64,000 nucleotides of DNA from Bin87 sp965217175 (GTDB lineage Bacteria; Chloroflexota; Dehalococcoidia; Lucifugimonadales; UBA3495). Each line of letters starts with the position of its first letter. Position 1 is the stretch's first letter. Below the pieces are notes generated by a model. It did not search any database and had not been told where the DNA came from. It saw only the letters and a program-made list of their open reading frames with translations. Positions 24,001 to 33,176 of this stretch are shown here, piece after piece. The DNA lies in the NCBI GenBank assembly GCA_965217175.1, contig OZ244251.1, positions 992,001 through 1,056,000 of the forward strand. The letters are read 5' to 3'. Both the position numbers and the translations under genes were made by a program.

Positions 24001-24326
24001 AGTATATTCCTCCTCCAATTGTTACGCAAAAGACGGATGTACAGCGTGCACCGCCGAAAAAGTGTGGCTGTTTACCAGCCGTACCGCTCGTGCGCTGGAA
24101 TTGTAACAAAGGTTTACGGCCCAAACAAGCCGGCATTGACTCCGCTACTGGATTGGGCAACTGGGCGGGCTCAGGATTGCTATATGTTAATGCGACGATT
24201 GGGATGACGGGCGGTTGGCGGTAGCGCGGACGCGCAGGGATAATCGCACGGCGGCGGTGCGCAAGACGGCGAATGACCGGCGCAAAGTTCGCTGCCGCAA
24301 AGTTCGTTGGCGCAAAGTTCCACGTT
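24001..24326. other. Intergenic region with short GCAAAGTTC repeats
   Basis: No gene is supported here. At about 24279-24322 a 14-15 base unit containing GCAAAGTTC occurs three times in tandem. In one plus-strand frame it reads TGAKFAAAKFVGAKF, resembling a scrap of a pentapeptide-repeat protein, but no such gene is intact. Confidence 0.4.
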
Positions 24327-24833
24327 CTAATGGCGACCGGATTTCGGCGAGAGGTCAGGCCCGTGCTGTCGGCAGAGGTGATAGGCTCCCACGGCGATGG
24401 CTTCCCATTCGTGGGCGGACTTTTGCTGACCCACCAGACCCAGGGCAGACATCACGGCGAACGCCAGGTCCGGTTGAGACGCCCTGGGATGGCCCGTTGC
24501 GGCGTGCCGCACTTCTGCCGCGGAGTAGGCCCCCATCGGCAGGTGTACGTCCGCAGCCCACTGTTCCAGTTCAAATTCCAGCAACTCGAGGGCTGGCACG
24601 TCCCAACTGATGCCGGAGGGCCGGCTCAAAGCAACGCCGGCGGGCTGGTATCGGGTTTTCAGTTTGCCCAGCTCCGTCAACAGCTGGCGGATGCGTGCCG
24701 ACGCCGGGGCACCCGGTTCCCGACAGGAAATGATCGTGCCGGTGTCCAGCAGTTCCCAATCCGAAAATACCGCCCAACCGGTTTCATGCGTGGCCGCGTC
24801 AAGGGCGAGCAACACCGCAGGTTTGTTACGCAT
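24327..24833 (-). CDS. RuvC-like RNase-H-fold nuclease, diverged, 168 aa
   Basis: It has the RuvC outline: VLLALDAATHETGWAVF (first catalytic Asp), a helix with Glu in LELLEFELEQ, YSAAEVRHAATGHPRASQ like the DNA-binding loop of RuvC, then the C-terminal AIAVGAYHL. Where RuvC has a DAADALAV motif this protein reads AHEWEAIAV, so the two aspartates are replaced by histidine and glutamates. Length (168) equals the usual RuvC length. Either a diverged resolvase or a distinct nuclease. It is coupled to the upstream zinc-ribbon gene by a TGATG overlap. Confidence 0.65.
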   Translation of the reverse strand: MRNKPAVLLALDAATHETGWAVFSDWELLDTGTIISCREPGAPASARIRQLLTELGKLKTRYQPAGVALSRPSGISWDVPALELLEFELEQWAADVHLPMGAYSAAEVRHAATGHPRASQPDLAFAVMSALGLVGQQKSAHEWEAIAVGAYHLCRQHGPDLSPKSGRH

Positions 24834-25081
24834 CAGCGGCGCCGTTTCCGACGGGGCTGTACGGCCTGCAGCACCACCGGCGGTTCCACCACGGACCGGG
24901 AAGACGATGACCGGGAGGGCGATGTGGACTGCGCGCGCCAGTAGTCCCAGAATGCGTTGCCCAGGGGCGGTCGCGACGGGCGATAAAAATAGTGGCCGCA
25001 TTGCAGGCATTGCCAGTCGCCCTGATTGATAAACAGATCGCCGGCGCAACGGAGGCACCCGCGGAAGATAAACCGAGCCAA
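24833..25081 (-). CDS. Zinc-ribbon small protein coupled to the RuvC-like gene, about 82 aa
   Basis: An N-terminal zinc ribbon (CLRCAGDLF... CLQCGHYFY, two CxxC pairs) is followed by a serine- and arginine-rich disordered tail ending in QPRRKRRR. The stop overlaps the ATG of the RuvC-like gene (TGATG), so the two are co-translated. The start is uncertain: the TTG at 25081 has GGAG six bases upstream and is preferred; a TTG at 25093 is possible. Such a pair could be a nuclease and its DNA-binding subunit; that is inference. Confidence 0.6.
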   Translation of the reverse strand: MARFIFRGCLRCAGDLFINQGDWQCLQCGHYFYRPSRPPLGNAFWDYWRAQSTSPSRSSSSRSVVEPPVVLQAVQPRRKRRR

Positions 25082-25193
25082 TGCAAACTCCAAAAAACAC
25101 AGGGTGGAATGAGCAGCCCACCGATCAGTTTAGGAGCCGCAGTGCTGATTATAGAATATATGTTCTGATTCATGCAAGGCGGCAGCGTCTTTG

Positions 25194-25388
25194 TAACAGT
25201 TTAGACTCGACGGGTTGTTGCCTTACCGCTCCGCCATTCCGGCCTTACCGCTCCGTCATTCCGGCCTTGAGCCGGAATCCAGAGACGTATTTACACCGCA
25301 ATGTTTCTTATCCTCGGCTTCCTGGATTCCCGCGAAAGCGGGAATGGCAGGTTTGGGCCAGGATACTACCTTCAACTCTGAACAGTTA
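25194..25388 (+). mobile_element. MITE-like element, copy 2 (195 bp)
   Basis: Same ends and internal palindromes as the 173-bp copies, but longer by exactly 22 bases owing to a tandem duplication of CCTTACCGCTCCG(C/T)CATTCC at 25221-25264. The flanking decamers (AGCGTCTTTG, CGAGTCGCTG) match at 6 of 10, so a target duplication is not proven for this copy. It lies between the zinc-ribbon gene and an MFS transporter. Confidence 0.75.
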
Positions 25389-25472
25389 CGAGTCGCTGGA
25401 TGCGGTGATGGAAGGAGCGGAAACTGAAACTACCGGCGTGGATGCGCGGGGCCACGGGATGCCGAGTTTCGG

Positions 25473-26843
25473 TCAGGGGTGTGGCGTCAAGCGCGCGAGG
25501 CGGGTTTTGCCCCTGGTTCCCACCAGTTGGGCCGCCCACACGGTACAGATGGACGCGAAGGACAGCCCCGCCGACACGAGGAATGCGCCCATGTAGTTGT
25601 CCTGCCAGTCGAACATCAAGCCGCCCAGGAGCGGGCCGAGGAGAATTGCCGCGCCGCGTCCCATCTCGATGAATCCCATGATGGTGCCCAGCGCTTCGGG
25701 AGGGAACAAATCGGCGGCTTTTGCGCCAACGATGAGGCCGCTGATGCCGTCGCTGATGCCGGCCAGGGCGACGTACACCACCAGGGGCCAGAAGCTGCCA
25801 TCTCCCAACCAGACGATCAGCACTATCGATATGACGGTTAGCGACGTGCCGACGGTGAACACCAGCTCGCGTCCCCATCGGTCGGAGGCGATGCCCACCA
25901 GCGGACGGGCGAATACGCTGACTCCGCCAACCGCCCCCATGGTCGATGCGGCAATCAGGGGCGTGTATCCGGCCAATACGAAGAAGGCTACCAGGTGTAC
26001 CCGCACCAGCTGGACACCAATCGAGCCGGTAACGCGGGTAAGCACCAGCAGCCACATGGCGGGTTGGGTCACGATTCCAGACATCGGGGGTGGCGCAACC
26101 CTGGTTCGGGTCTGGCTGGCCGTTGGCGATGATGGGACCGGTTGGGCGTCGGATGGCGCGGCAGCCTCGCCCCGAGTGATGGGGGCCGGTTGGGCGTCAG
26201 TGGGCGCGGAGACAGCGGCCGGGGCCGCTACGGAGGCAGTGGATACGTATGCGGTGACCGGCGGGCGTCGCTGGAAAAGACCGTTGGGGAAGGTAATAAG
26301 CGCGAAAAATATGAAACCGAAGTAACGATAAGCCCAACGCCATCCGATGGATTCGGTGAGTATGGCGGCGAGAGGCGCAAAGATGGCCTGGCCGATGGGG
26401 TTACCGGAATCGGCCAACCCGAGCATCCGACCTCGGGAATTGGGGAACCACGGGGCCAATGTGGCGGTCATGGAAAAAGACGAGATGGCGGTTTGCCCGA
26501 TGCCGGCAAAGATGCTGTAGAAAAAGAAGAGCTGCCACAAATCGGTGGCGAAGCTGGAGGAGAACCAGCCAAAGAGGATGCATAAGCCGGCCAGGGGGAA
26601 AAGGACACGGGCTCCCCAGCGGTCGAGCAGCACGCCCAGGAAGGGCGCGGCCAACGCTCCGACGAGGCCGGCCGCCGAGAAAACGGCTGCCGTGTACGTG
26701 GCGCTGCGCTGGAAATGTACCAGCAGGGCGTTGAAGTAAACCGCTTCGCTGTTTTTGGTGCCGCCCTCTACGGTGAGGTTGCCCAGGGAGAGGACGAAGA
26801 TTGCCCAACCGTAGTGGAGGCGGGACCTCGCGCCCTTCAACAT
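25473..26843 (-). CDS. MFS transporter, 456 aa
   Basis: 12-helix major facilitator. The loop after helix 2 carries LGVLLDRWGARVLF. The second half carries VGIASDRWGRELVF. A central cytoplasmic linker of about 60 residues (near 205-265) is rich in alanine, proline and threonine, and contains two similar blocks (APTDAQPAPITRGEAAAP and APSDAQPVPSS), so it probably arose by a short internal duplication. Substrate unknown. It reads divergently from pheS; the start is the ATG at 26843. Confidence 0.87.
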   Translation of the reverse strand: MLKGARSRLHYGWAIFVLSLGNLTVEGGTKNSEAVYFNALLVHFQRSATYTAAVFSAAGLVGALAAPFLGVLLDRWGARVLFPLAGLCILFGWFSSSFATDLWQLFFFYSIFAGIGQTAISSFSMTATLAPWFPNSRGRMLGLADSGNPIGQAIFAPLAAILTESIGWRWAYRYFGFIFFALITFPNGLFQRRPPVTAYVSTASVAAPAAVSAPTDAQPAPITRGEAAAPSDAQPVPSSPTASQTRTRVAPPPMSGIVTQPAMWLLVLTRVTGSIGVQLVRVHLVAFFVLAGYTPLIAASTMGAVGGVSVFARPLVGIASDRWGRELVFTVGTSLTVISIVLIVWLGDGSFWPLVVYVALAGISDGISGLIVGAKAADLFPPEALGTIMGFIEMGRGAAILLGPLLGGLMFDWQDNYMGAFLVSAGLSFASICTVWAAQLVGTRGKTRLARLTPHP

Positions 26844-26922
26844 GAGGGACGCTGGAGCAGACGGCAGGTTGGTGGCGGGCGTAGCACCCGCCGATTATAC
26901 ACGCTGGATAAAGCCTGTTTCC

Positions 26923-26952
26923 TTGACCGGGTACGTGCGGCCTGCCTATAAT
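26923..26952 (+). promoter_or_regulatory. Strong sigma-70-type promoter of pheST
   Basis: TTGACC at 26923-26928 and a perfect TATAAT at 26947-26952 with an 18-base spacer. It lies 67 bases before the pheS start. Confidence 0.7.
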
Positions 26953-27018
26953 TTTTATCGCCACAGCGGAGTTACAATTCACAATCCATCCGGCCCGCTG
27001 TATCCGGTTTGACGCCCC

Positions 27019-28080
27019 ATGCCTGAACCCACCACCCAGCAGCCATCGCCTGAGTTTGTCGACGCACTGACGCAGGATGCGCTGCGCCAATTGGCCGCCG
27101 TTGGAGATGCAGGTGTGGCTGAGGAATGGCGGGTATCGTATCTGGGCCGGCGGGGTCAGTTGACGCTGCTGCTGCGTGGTTTGTCCGGGCTCGATCCAGA
27201 CCTGCGGCGGTCGGTGGGTTCGCGGGCTAACCAGGCCAAGAACACGCTGGAAGAGGCCCTGGCCCGTCGCACCCGGGAGATTGCGGAGGCCGAACTGGCG
27301 GCCAGCGACCGGCTGGACGTTACCCTGCCGGGACGTCCGGTTGTCTCCGGTCGGTTGCATCCCACCACCCAGATCGTGCGTGAAATTTGCGCTGCGTTCA
27401 TGGCCATGGGGTTCAGCGTCGTGGAAGGCCCCGAGGTGGAGCTGGATCACTACAATTTTGAGATGCTGAACATCCCGGCCGGCCACCCGGCACGGGACAT
27501 GTGGAATTCGCTGTGGGTGGACTACGTGAACGAAGAGGGACAGCAACCGATGCTGTTGCGAACCCATACGTCGCCCATGCAGGCTCGGGTGATGGAATCA
27601 CAGGAGCCGCCGGTGCGGGTTGTGGTGCCGGGCAAGTGTTACCGCTACGAGGCGACCGACGCCACCCACGAATGGCATTTCTACCAGGTTGAAGGTTTGG
27701 CGGTGGCCGAGGGAATCACCTTTGCCGATTTGAAGGGTACGCTGTACGAATTTGCGCGCCGGGTGTTCGGCGAAGGCCGGCAGATTCGGTTCCGCTGCGA
27801 TTACTTCCCGTTTGTGGAGCCTGGCGTGGATATGTCGATTTCCAACTTCCGCGACCCGGCCACGGGCAAACGACCCATCAACCGTGACGAAGACTGGATC
27901 GAGATTATGGGCGCCGGCATGGTGCATCCCAAGGTGTTGGCCGGCGTGGGTTATGATCCGGACAGGTACACCGGTTTCGCGTTCGGTATGGGGCCGGAGC
28001 GCATCGGTATGCTGAAGTACGGCATCGATGACATCCGCCATTTTTACAGCAACGACGTGCGTTTTTTGCGCCAGTTTTGA
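27019..28080 (+). CDS. pheS: Phenylalanine-tRNA ligase alpha subunit, 353 aa
   Basis: Catalytic subunit of the alpha2-beta2 synthetase. It has an N-terminal coiled-coil region, then the class II motifs: motif 2 around FRCYRYEATDATHEWHFYQVEG-like residues near 208, and motif 3 near FGMGPERIGMLKYGIDDIRHF. YTG and GAGMVHPKVL are present. Length is normal. A strong promoter lies at 26923-26952. pheT follows after an unusually long gap of 137 bases. Confidence 0.97.
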   Translation: MPEPTTQQPSPEFVDALTQDALRQLAAVGDAGVAEEWRVSYLGRRGQLTLLLRGLSGLDPDLRRSVGSRANQAKNTLEEALARRTREIAEAELAASDRLDVTLPGRPVVSGRLHPTTQIVREICAAFMAMGFSVVEGPEVELDHYNFEMLNIPAGHPARDMWNSLWVDYVNEEGQQPMLLRTHTSPMQARVMESQEPPVRVVVPGKCYRYEATDATHEWHFYQVEGLAVAEGITFADLKGTLYEFARRVFGEGRQIRFRCDYFPFVEPGVDMSISNFRDPATGKRPINRDEDWIEIMGAGMVHPKVLAGVGYDPDRYTGFAFGMGPERIGMLKYGIDDIRHFYSNDVRFLRQF

Positions 28081-28217
28081 TACTGTGAATAGAGCCTTGC
28101 GTCATGGTGATCCCCTTTAGCGTAATCGCATTGATCATCGCACCCACGAACGCCACGCCCATCAGGAGGGCAAAGTAGTACAGTCCGGTTGATTCGGACC
28201 GTGCGCCACCGACAACT

Positions 28218-30647
28218 ATGTTCATCCCATTCTCCTGGCTGTCCCAGTACGTTGAAATCTCCCTGGCGCCCGATGAGCTGGCCCATTGGTTGACGATGGC
28301 CGGCATCGAGGTGGGCGACGTGATAACCCGAGGTGGCTGGGAAAATTGCTTCGTTGGTCACGTGCGCTCCACCCGACCGCATCCGGACGCCGACAGCCTG
28401 ACGCTGTGCCTGGTGGATCCCGGCGATGGCGACCCCGTGGAGGTGGTGTGCGGAGCCCCCAACGTGGCGGCCGGACAGAACATCTGCTTCGCCCGTCCCG
28501 GCGCTCTTCTGCTCAACATGCACACCGGGAGGCGCGAAGAGCTGAAACCCGCGCGCATCCGGGGCGTGGTATCCGAAGGAATGATCTGCTCGGAGGCCGA
28601 GTTGGGTATCAGCGATGAGCACGACGGCATCATTGTGTTGCCCGAATCTGCCCGGCCGGGCGCTCCCCTAGACGAGGCGCTGGGCGACACGATGCTGGAG
28701 CTGGAATTGACGCCCAACCGGGGCGATTGCCTGTCCATCCTGGGGGTGGCCCGTGAGATTGGCGCAATTACCGGAAAACCCGTCAGCGTGCCCGATGTTT
28801 CCTACCCCGAAACCGGACCTCCCATTGATACCGTGGCGCAGGTTTCCATATCCGATCCCGACCTTTGTCCCCGGTACACGGCGTCGGTTATCACCGGGAT
28901 AAAGATCGGGCCCTCACCGGAGTGGATGCAGGATCGACTGGTGCGGGCTGGGCTGCGTCCCATCAACAACGTGGTGGACGTTACCAACTACGTTATGCTG
29001 GAGTTCAACCAGCCGCTGCACGCCTTTGACCTGGACACCGTAACGGACAAGCACGTGGTGGTGCGGCGCGCCGGAGACGGCGAAAGGTTCACCACGCTGG
29101 ACGGCATTGAACGCACGCTGACCAGCGACAACCTGATGATCGCCGATCCGGTTCGCGCCATTGGCATCGGCGGCGTTATGGGCGGCGCCAACAGCGAGAT
29201 TACGGCGAATACGAGGACCATGCTGCTGGAATCGGCCACGTTCCACAACCTGAACAACCGGCGCACCGCCTCTGAATTGAATCTTCGCACCGAGGCCAGC
29301 CTGCGGTTTGAGAAAGGATTGAGCGCCGATCTGGCGCCGATAGCGCTGCGCCGGGCCACGCAACTGATTCTGCTGACTGCCGGAGGGGAGGCCGCGACCG
29401 GGATAATAGACGTGTATCCGGGCGGGAACCAGACGACGCCGGTTCCCCTGACCGAGAGCCGCCTGCGCCAGGTGTTGGGCATGGATCTGGATATAGCCCG
29501 CGCCGAAACGGTGTTGGCCAGCCTGGGAATAGCCACGCGCCGCACCGGACCCGACAGCCTGGAGGCCGATCCGCCCTACTGGCGCAGCGACATCGCCATC
29601 GAGGAAGATTTGATCGAAGAGGTGGTGCGGATCATTGGTTACGATGACGTGCCCACGACGATGCTGTCTTCCCCGATTCCCTATCATCGCCCCAACCCGG
29701 ATGCCGAGCTGAAGGACGGGTTGCGAGATGCCCTGGTGGCTGCCGGCATGGATGAAACCATCAGCTACCCGCTCGTGAGCGCCGCCGATCTGGAGCGGCT
29801 GGAAATGCTCGAGGATGAAACGTCCCCGTGGGTGCGTGTTGCCAATCCGATGTCGGCGGAGCAGAACATCATGCGGCCCACGCTGGTGGCGAGCATTCTC
29901 CATACGCTGGCCTACAACCAGGGCCACAACGATGGCGGGTTCCGTTTGTTTGAGGTTGGACGCACCTTTGATTACCGGGGCAGCGATCTGCCGCAGGAGA
30001 GTGAGTGGGTGGCCGGCGTGATGACGGGTCCGCGGTACGGCGACAACTGGCACACGACGGAAGAGCTGATGGATTTTTACGACGCATCCGGCGCCGTGTC
30101 CACCTCTCTGGAACGGGTGGGACTGTCGGCGGTGTTCGAGGCCGTGGGTGGCCAGCTCTGGCACCCCGGACGGGCGGCGACTATTTCGGTGAGTGGGCCG
30201 TCTGCGGAGGCTGCCGAAATTGGGACGGTGGCCCAATTGCATCCCGATGTTTGCGACCGGTTCGGCCTGCGTCCGGAACCTGTGCTGTATTTCCAGATGT
30301 CGCTGGCCGGGTTGTCGGCGGCAGCACAGGGAGGCGAGGGAGCGGCCAACCGGTTCCAGTCCCTGTCCCGTTTCCCGGGGGCCAACCGGGATCTGGCCCT
30401 GCTGGTGCCGTCGGATGTGCCGTCAGCGCGGGTGCAGCAACTGATCCAGCGGGTGCGCCTGGTGGAGACAGCCGAGCTGTTCGACGTTTATGCCGGGGAG
30501 AACCTGCCGGAAGGAATGCGGTCGCTGGCGTATCGCATCTGGTTCCGCGCCGCTGACCGTACGCTCACCGCAGACGAAGTAAACCGCGCCCTGAACGGGT
30601 TGACCCGAGTTCTGGAACGGGAAGTGGGGGCAACAGTACGGGGATAG
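28218..30647 (+). CDS. pheT: Phenylalanine-tRNA ligase beta subunit, 809 aa
   Basis: Editing and tRNA-binding subunit. It starts MFIPFSWLSQYVEI. An EMAP/OB tRNA-binding domain lies near residues 40-150 (VVCGAPNVAAGQNICFARPG), followed by the B3/B4 editing domain, B5, a diverged class II core, and a C-terminal ferredoxin-like anticodon-binding domain (LSRFPGANRDLALLV). Length is the usual ~800. Works with PheS. The gap 28081-28217 before it holds no clear gene. Confidence 0.97.
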   Translation: MFIPFSWLSQYVEISLAPDELAHWLTMAGIEVGDVITRGGWENCFVGHVRSTRPHPDADSLTLCLVDPGDGDPVEVVCGAPNVAAGQNICFARPGALLLNMHTGRREELKPARIRGVVSEGMICSEAELGISDEHDGIIVLPESARPGAPLDEALGDTMLELELTPNRGDCLSILGVAREIGAITGKPVSVPDVSYPETGPPIDTVAQVSISDPDLCPRYTASVITGIKIGPSPEWMQDRLVRAGLRPINNVVDVTNYVMLEFNQPLHAFDLDTVTDKHVVVRRAGDGERFTTLDGIERTLTSDNLMIADPVRAIGIGGVMGGANSEITANTRTMLLESATFHNLNNRRTASELNLRTEASLRFEKGLSADLAPIALRRATQLILLTAGGEAATGIIDVYPGGNQTTPVPLTESRLRQVLGMDLDIARAETVLASLGIATRRTGPDSLEADPPYWRSDIAIEEDLIEEVVRIIGYDDVPTTMLSSPIPYHRPNPDAELKDGLRDALVAAGMDETISYPLVSAADLERLEMLEDETSPWVRVANPMSAEQNIMRPTLVASILHTLAYNQGHNDGGFRLFEVGRTFDYRGSDLPQESEWVAGVMTGPRYGDNWHTTEELMDFYDASGAVSTSLERVGLSAVFEAVGGQLWHPGRAATISVSGPSAEAAEIGTVAQLHPDVCDRFGLRPEPVLYFQMSLAGLSAAAQGGEGAANRFQSLSRFPGANRDLALLVPSDVPSARVQQLIQRVRLVETAELFDVYAGENLPEGMRSLAYRIWFRAADRTLTADEVNRALNGLTRVLEREVGATVRG

Positions 30648-30762
30648 TGGTTATAATACTGTATCGGCGAATGATACATAACGGCATTTTCAAATTTGTT
30701 GACCCAACTGGATATCCGGTATGTGAATCCGGGAATACGCTCAGGCGGCGCCGGGTTTTTCG

Positions 30763-30933
30763 ATGACAGCTGATCGGGAGTTGGCGGTCGAAGAAGCGCT
30801 CCGGAATGTTTCGAGTTTGAGGATTACCTGCCCGTTATCCATCGGCGGCGCAACCGCATGTCGGGTCTATTGCCCTGATTGCCGCCCTGCCCTGCACCTG
30901 CAACCGCCCAATCATTGGAGGCCAACACCATGA
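30763..30933 (+). CDS. Possible small cysteine-containing protein upstream of moeA, 56 aa
   Basis: A short frame opens at the ATG at 30763 and ends in TGA overlapping the moeA ATG (CCATGA), the usual sign of translational coupling. It contains CRVYCPDCRP, a CxxxCxxC cluster that could bind a metal. There is no clear ribosome site, and I recognise no family. Read with caution: the overlap could be chance. The rest of 30648-30929 holds a TATAAT near 30650 and a TTGACC near 30700 but no other gene. Confidence 0.3.
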   Translation: MTADRELAVEEALRNVSSLRITCPLSIGGATACRVYCPDCRPALHLQPPNHWRPTP

Positions 30934-32345
30934 CCACACACGAACATACCAGTCGCCTCCACGCCCATGATGCTCACGGGGACGGCGACCACGAGAGCAT
31001 TCACGACCATGCGGGCGGCCACGACGAGCAACGACATCATGGCAGCCAGCACCGGGGGCACGATGGTGGCCACGGCCACGAGGATATGCTGGAAGTGGAG
31101 CAGGCTTTCGAGCGCATCATGTCTCACTTTGAACCGCTGGATGCGGTGGATCTGCCGGTGCTCGAAACACTGGGCATGGCGCTGGCCGAGGATATAACCT
31201 CGCCCCTCGATCTGCCGCCGCTGGCCAATTCAGCGATGGATGGTTACGCGGTGTTGCACGCCGATATTGCCGGCTCCGGAGAGACACCGCCCACGCTTTC
31301 GGTCATCTCCGCGGTGGCCGCCGGGCAGGTTTCTGCTGATACGGTAACTCGCGGCAAGGCCATCCGGATTATGACGGGCGCGCCGGTGCCCAACGGCGCC
31401 GATACCGTGGTGCCGTTCGAGGAAACCGATGAGATCGACCGGCGTAGAGCCGGAAAGCCCCTCGATGAAATCGTAATCCGCAAGGCGCTCCCGCTGGGCA
31501 GCAACGTGCGTCCGGCCGGCGAGGACGTGTCCGCGGGCGAACTGGTGTTGTCAGCAGGAACGGTCGTTCGCCCCGCCGAGGCCGGAGTGATGGCATCCCT
31601 GGGGCTGGCAACCGCGCGCGTTATCCGACGCCCGGTGGTTGCGGTGCTGTCGACCGGCGACGAGCTGACGCGCACTGGCGAATCGCTGACGCCGGGACAC
31701 ATCTACGACAGCAACAGCAGCAGCATCGCCGCCGCCGTGATCGCTGCCGGTGGTACTCCGCGAATGATTGGCATCGCGCGGGATAACCTGGATGATCTGC
31801 ATCGCTGCATCGACGAAGCGTGTGACGCCGACCTGCTGGTAACGTCGGCGGGGGTTTCCAAGGGCGACTACGACATGGTAAAAGACGTGCTGGAGCAGCG
31901 CGGGGACATGAACTTCTGGTCGGTGCGGATGCGCCCGGCCAAGCCCCTGGCCTTCGGTTTGATACACACTCAGCAGAGTCGGTCGCTGCCGTTGCTGGGC
32001 CTGCCCGGAAACCCGGTAAGCGCGTTGCTGGCCTTCGAGATGTTCGGACGGCCGGCCATCCGGCGGATGCTGGGTCGCGACCTGCTGGCTCGCCCGGTTG
32101 TGGAAGGCGTGCTGACCGGGCCGATATTCAACAGCGATGGCCGGCGAGTGTACGCCCGGGTGGAGGTGGAGCGGAAGAACGGCGGCTGGTACGCCACGCC
32201 CACCGGCCCCCAGGGTTCCAATATTCTCACCTCGCTATCCCGGGCGAACGGCCTGGCCATTTGCCCTGCCGACCTGCCCCGCAAGAATGCCGGGCAAGCC
32301 GTAAAAATAATCATGCTGGACTGGAATGAAGAGGTTAACCTATGA
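30930..32345 (+). CDS. moeA: Molybdopterin molybdotransferase with a histidine-rich N-terminus, 471 aa
   Basis: Inserts molybdate into adenylylated molybdopterin. The core is standard: LPPLANSAMDGYAVL, RIMTGAPVPNGADTVVPFE, AVLSTGDEL, GHIYDSNS, TSAGVSKGDYDMVKDVL and LLGLPGNPVSALL. The first 53 residues are unique: about 18 histidines among Asp, Gly and Glu, a likely metal-binding tail. A GGAGG at 30917-30921 fixes the ATG at 30930, so the tail is genuine. The next gene overlaps the stop by four bases (ATGA). The rest of the Moco pathway is not in the window. Confidence 0.94.
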   Translation: MTTHEHTSRLHAHDAHGDGDHESIHDHAGGHDEQRHHGSQHRGHDGGHGHEDMLEVEQAFERIMSHFEPLDAVDLPVLETLGMALAEDITSPLDLPPLANSAMDGYAVLHADIAGSGETPPTLSVISAVAAGQVSADTVTRGKAIRIMTGAPVPNGADTVVPFEETDEIDRRRAGKPLDEIVIRKALPLGSNVRPAGEDVSAGELVLSAGTVVRPAEAGVMASLGLATARVIRRPVVAVLSTGDELTRTGESLTPGHIYDSNSSSIAAAVIAAGGTPRMIGIARDNLDDLHRCIDEACDADLLVTSAGVSKGDYDMVKDVLEQRGDMNFWSVRMRPAKPLAFGLIHTQQSRSLPLLGLPGNPVSALLAFEMFGRPAIRRMLGRDLLARPVVEGVLTGPIFNSDGRRVYARVEVERKNGGWYATPTGPQGSNILTSLSRANGLAICPADLPRKNAGQAVKIIMLDWNEEVNL

Positions 32346-32989
32346 CCACCACTGTTGTCTCGAGTAGCCGGACGGCCGGCATAGAATACTGCATAAGTCT
32401 GGAACGCCTGACCGAACTGAACCGGTCGGCGGTCCCGCTGCTGCTGGCCCGGCTTGACTCGGCCTGCCCTTCCTTTGGGAAGTCGGCCGGAGACATCGAC
32501 GATCCGGTGGGGCTGATGGACGAAATCCGCTCCCACTGCGCCGCCGACCCGGAATTCATCCGCCAATCGTTTCCGTTGCAGGAAATAGTTTTCAGGACGC
32601 TATTGCTGCGGGACGAACCTGTGATGACCCTGGGCGAAATCCATAACGAGCTGTCCGAGCGCTGGTCATCGCCGATCCGGCCCATAACGGTGACGTTGGG
32701 CGGGTTGGCGCGCATCCTGGATAGCGATACGTTCTACGGATTTTTGGCTCTGCCCACCGATGAAGGTGACACGGGTGAGGCAGAAGTTGCCATGCTGAAC
32801 GCCGGGCAACCTGGTGGCGCCCTTTCTCTGGCCGAGGTGGTTGCCGCCATTGCCGAGAACCTGGACGATGATGACGAGGGCCTGGAGGGGGACGACGATG
32901 ACCTCTTTGAAGACTCGGATGACGTCGAAGAGGAAGATGACGAATTTGATGATCCATTCGAGGAAGAAATTGCCGAAGAGGATGAATAG
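32342..32989 (+). CDS. Winged-helix-like protein with a polyacidic tail, 215 aa
   Basis: Function unknown. The middle (EIVFRTLLLRDEPVMTLGEIHNELSERWSSPIRPITVTLGGLARIL) looks like a helix-turn-helix or winged-helix unit. The last 45 residues are almost entirely Asp and Glu. A folded N-terminal part followed by an acidic tail is the layout of the RNA polymerase delta subunit of Firmicutes, but I see no sequence match, so that is only a hint. The start overlaps the moeA stop (ATGA). The operon end and the infC promoter lie about 190 bases downstream. Confidence 0.6.
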   Translation: MTTTVVSSSRTAGIEYCISLERLTELNRSAVPLLLARLDSACPSFGKSAGDIDDPVGLMDEIRSHCAADPEFIRQSFPLQEIVFRTLLLRDEPVMTLGEIHNELSERWSSPIRPITVTLGGLARILDSDTFYGFLALPTDEGDTGEAEVAMLNAGQPGGALSLAEVVAAIAENLDDDDEGLEGDDDDLFEDSDDVEEEDDEFDDPFEEEIAEEDE

Positions 32990-33176
32990 TAGTGGATAAC
33001 GAGGCTTTCGGGTATCATGGGGAGGATGCCGGGGTCGATGGGAAGGCCGTTATCGTTAACCTGAATATTCTTTATGCCTGGCGTCGAATTCAGCAAAAGA
33101 GGCTTCGGATAGCGACAATGTCTCTCGCCATACCGTCAAACCCAACGGAATCTGTCCCACGGCGACGGTGAAATCG

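Noticed and set aside
28081..28217. Transmembrane-like peptides in the pheS-pheT gap (one antisense, and a 24-residue plus-strand frame starting MVIPFSVIALII).
   Set aside because: Too short, no ribosome site; pheS and pheT fit a normal operon. Could still be a leader peptide but nothing supports it.
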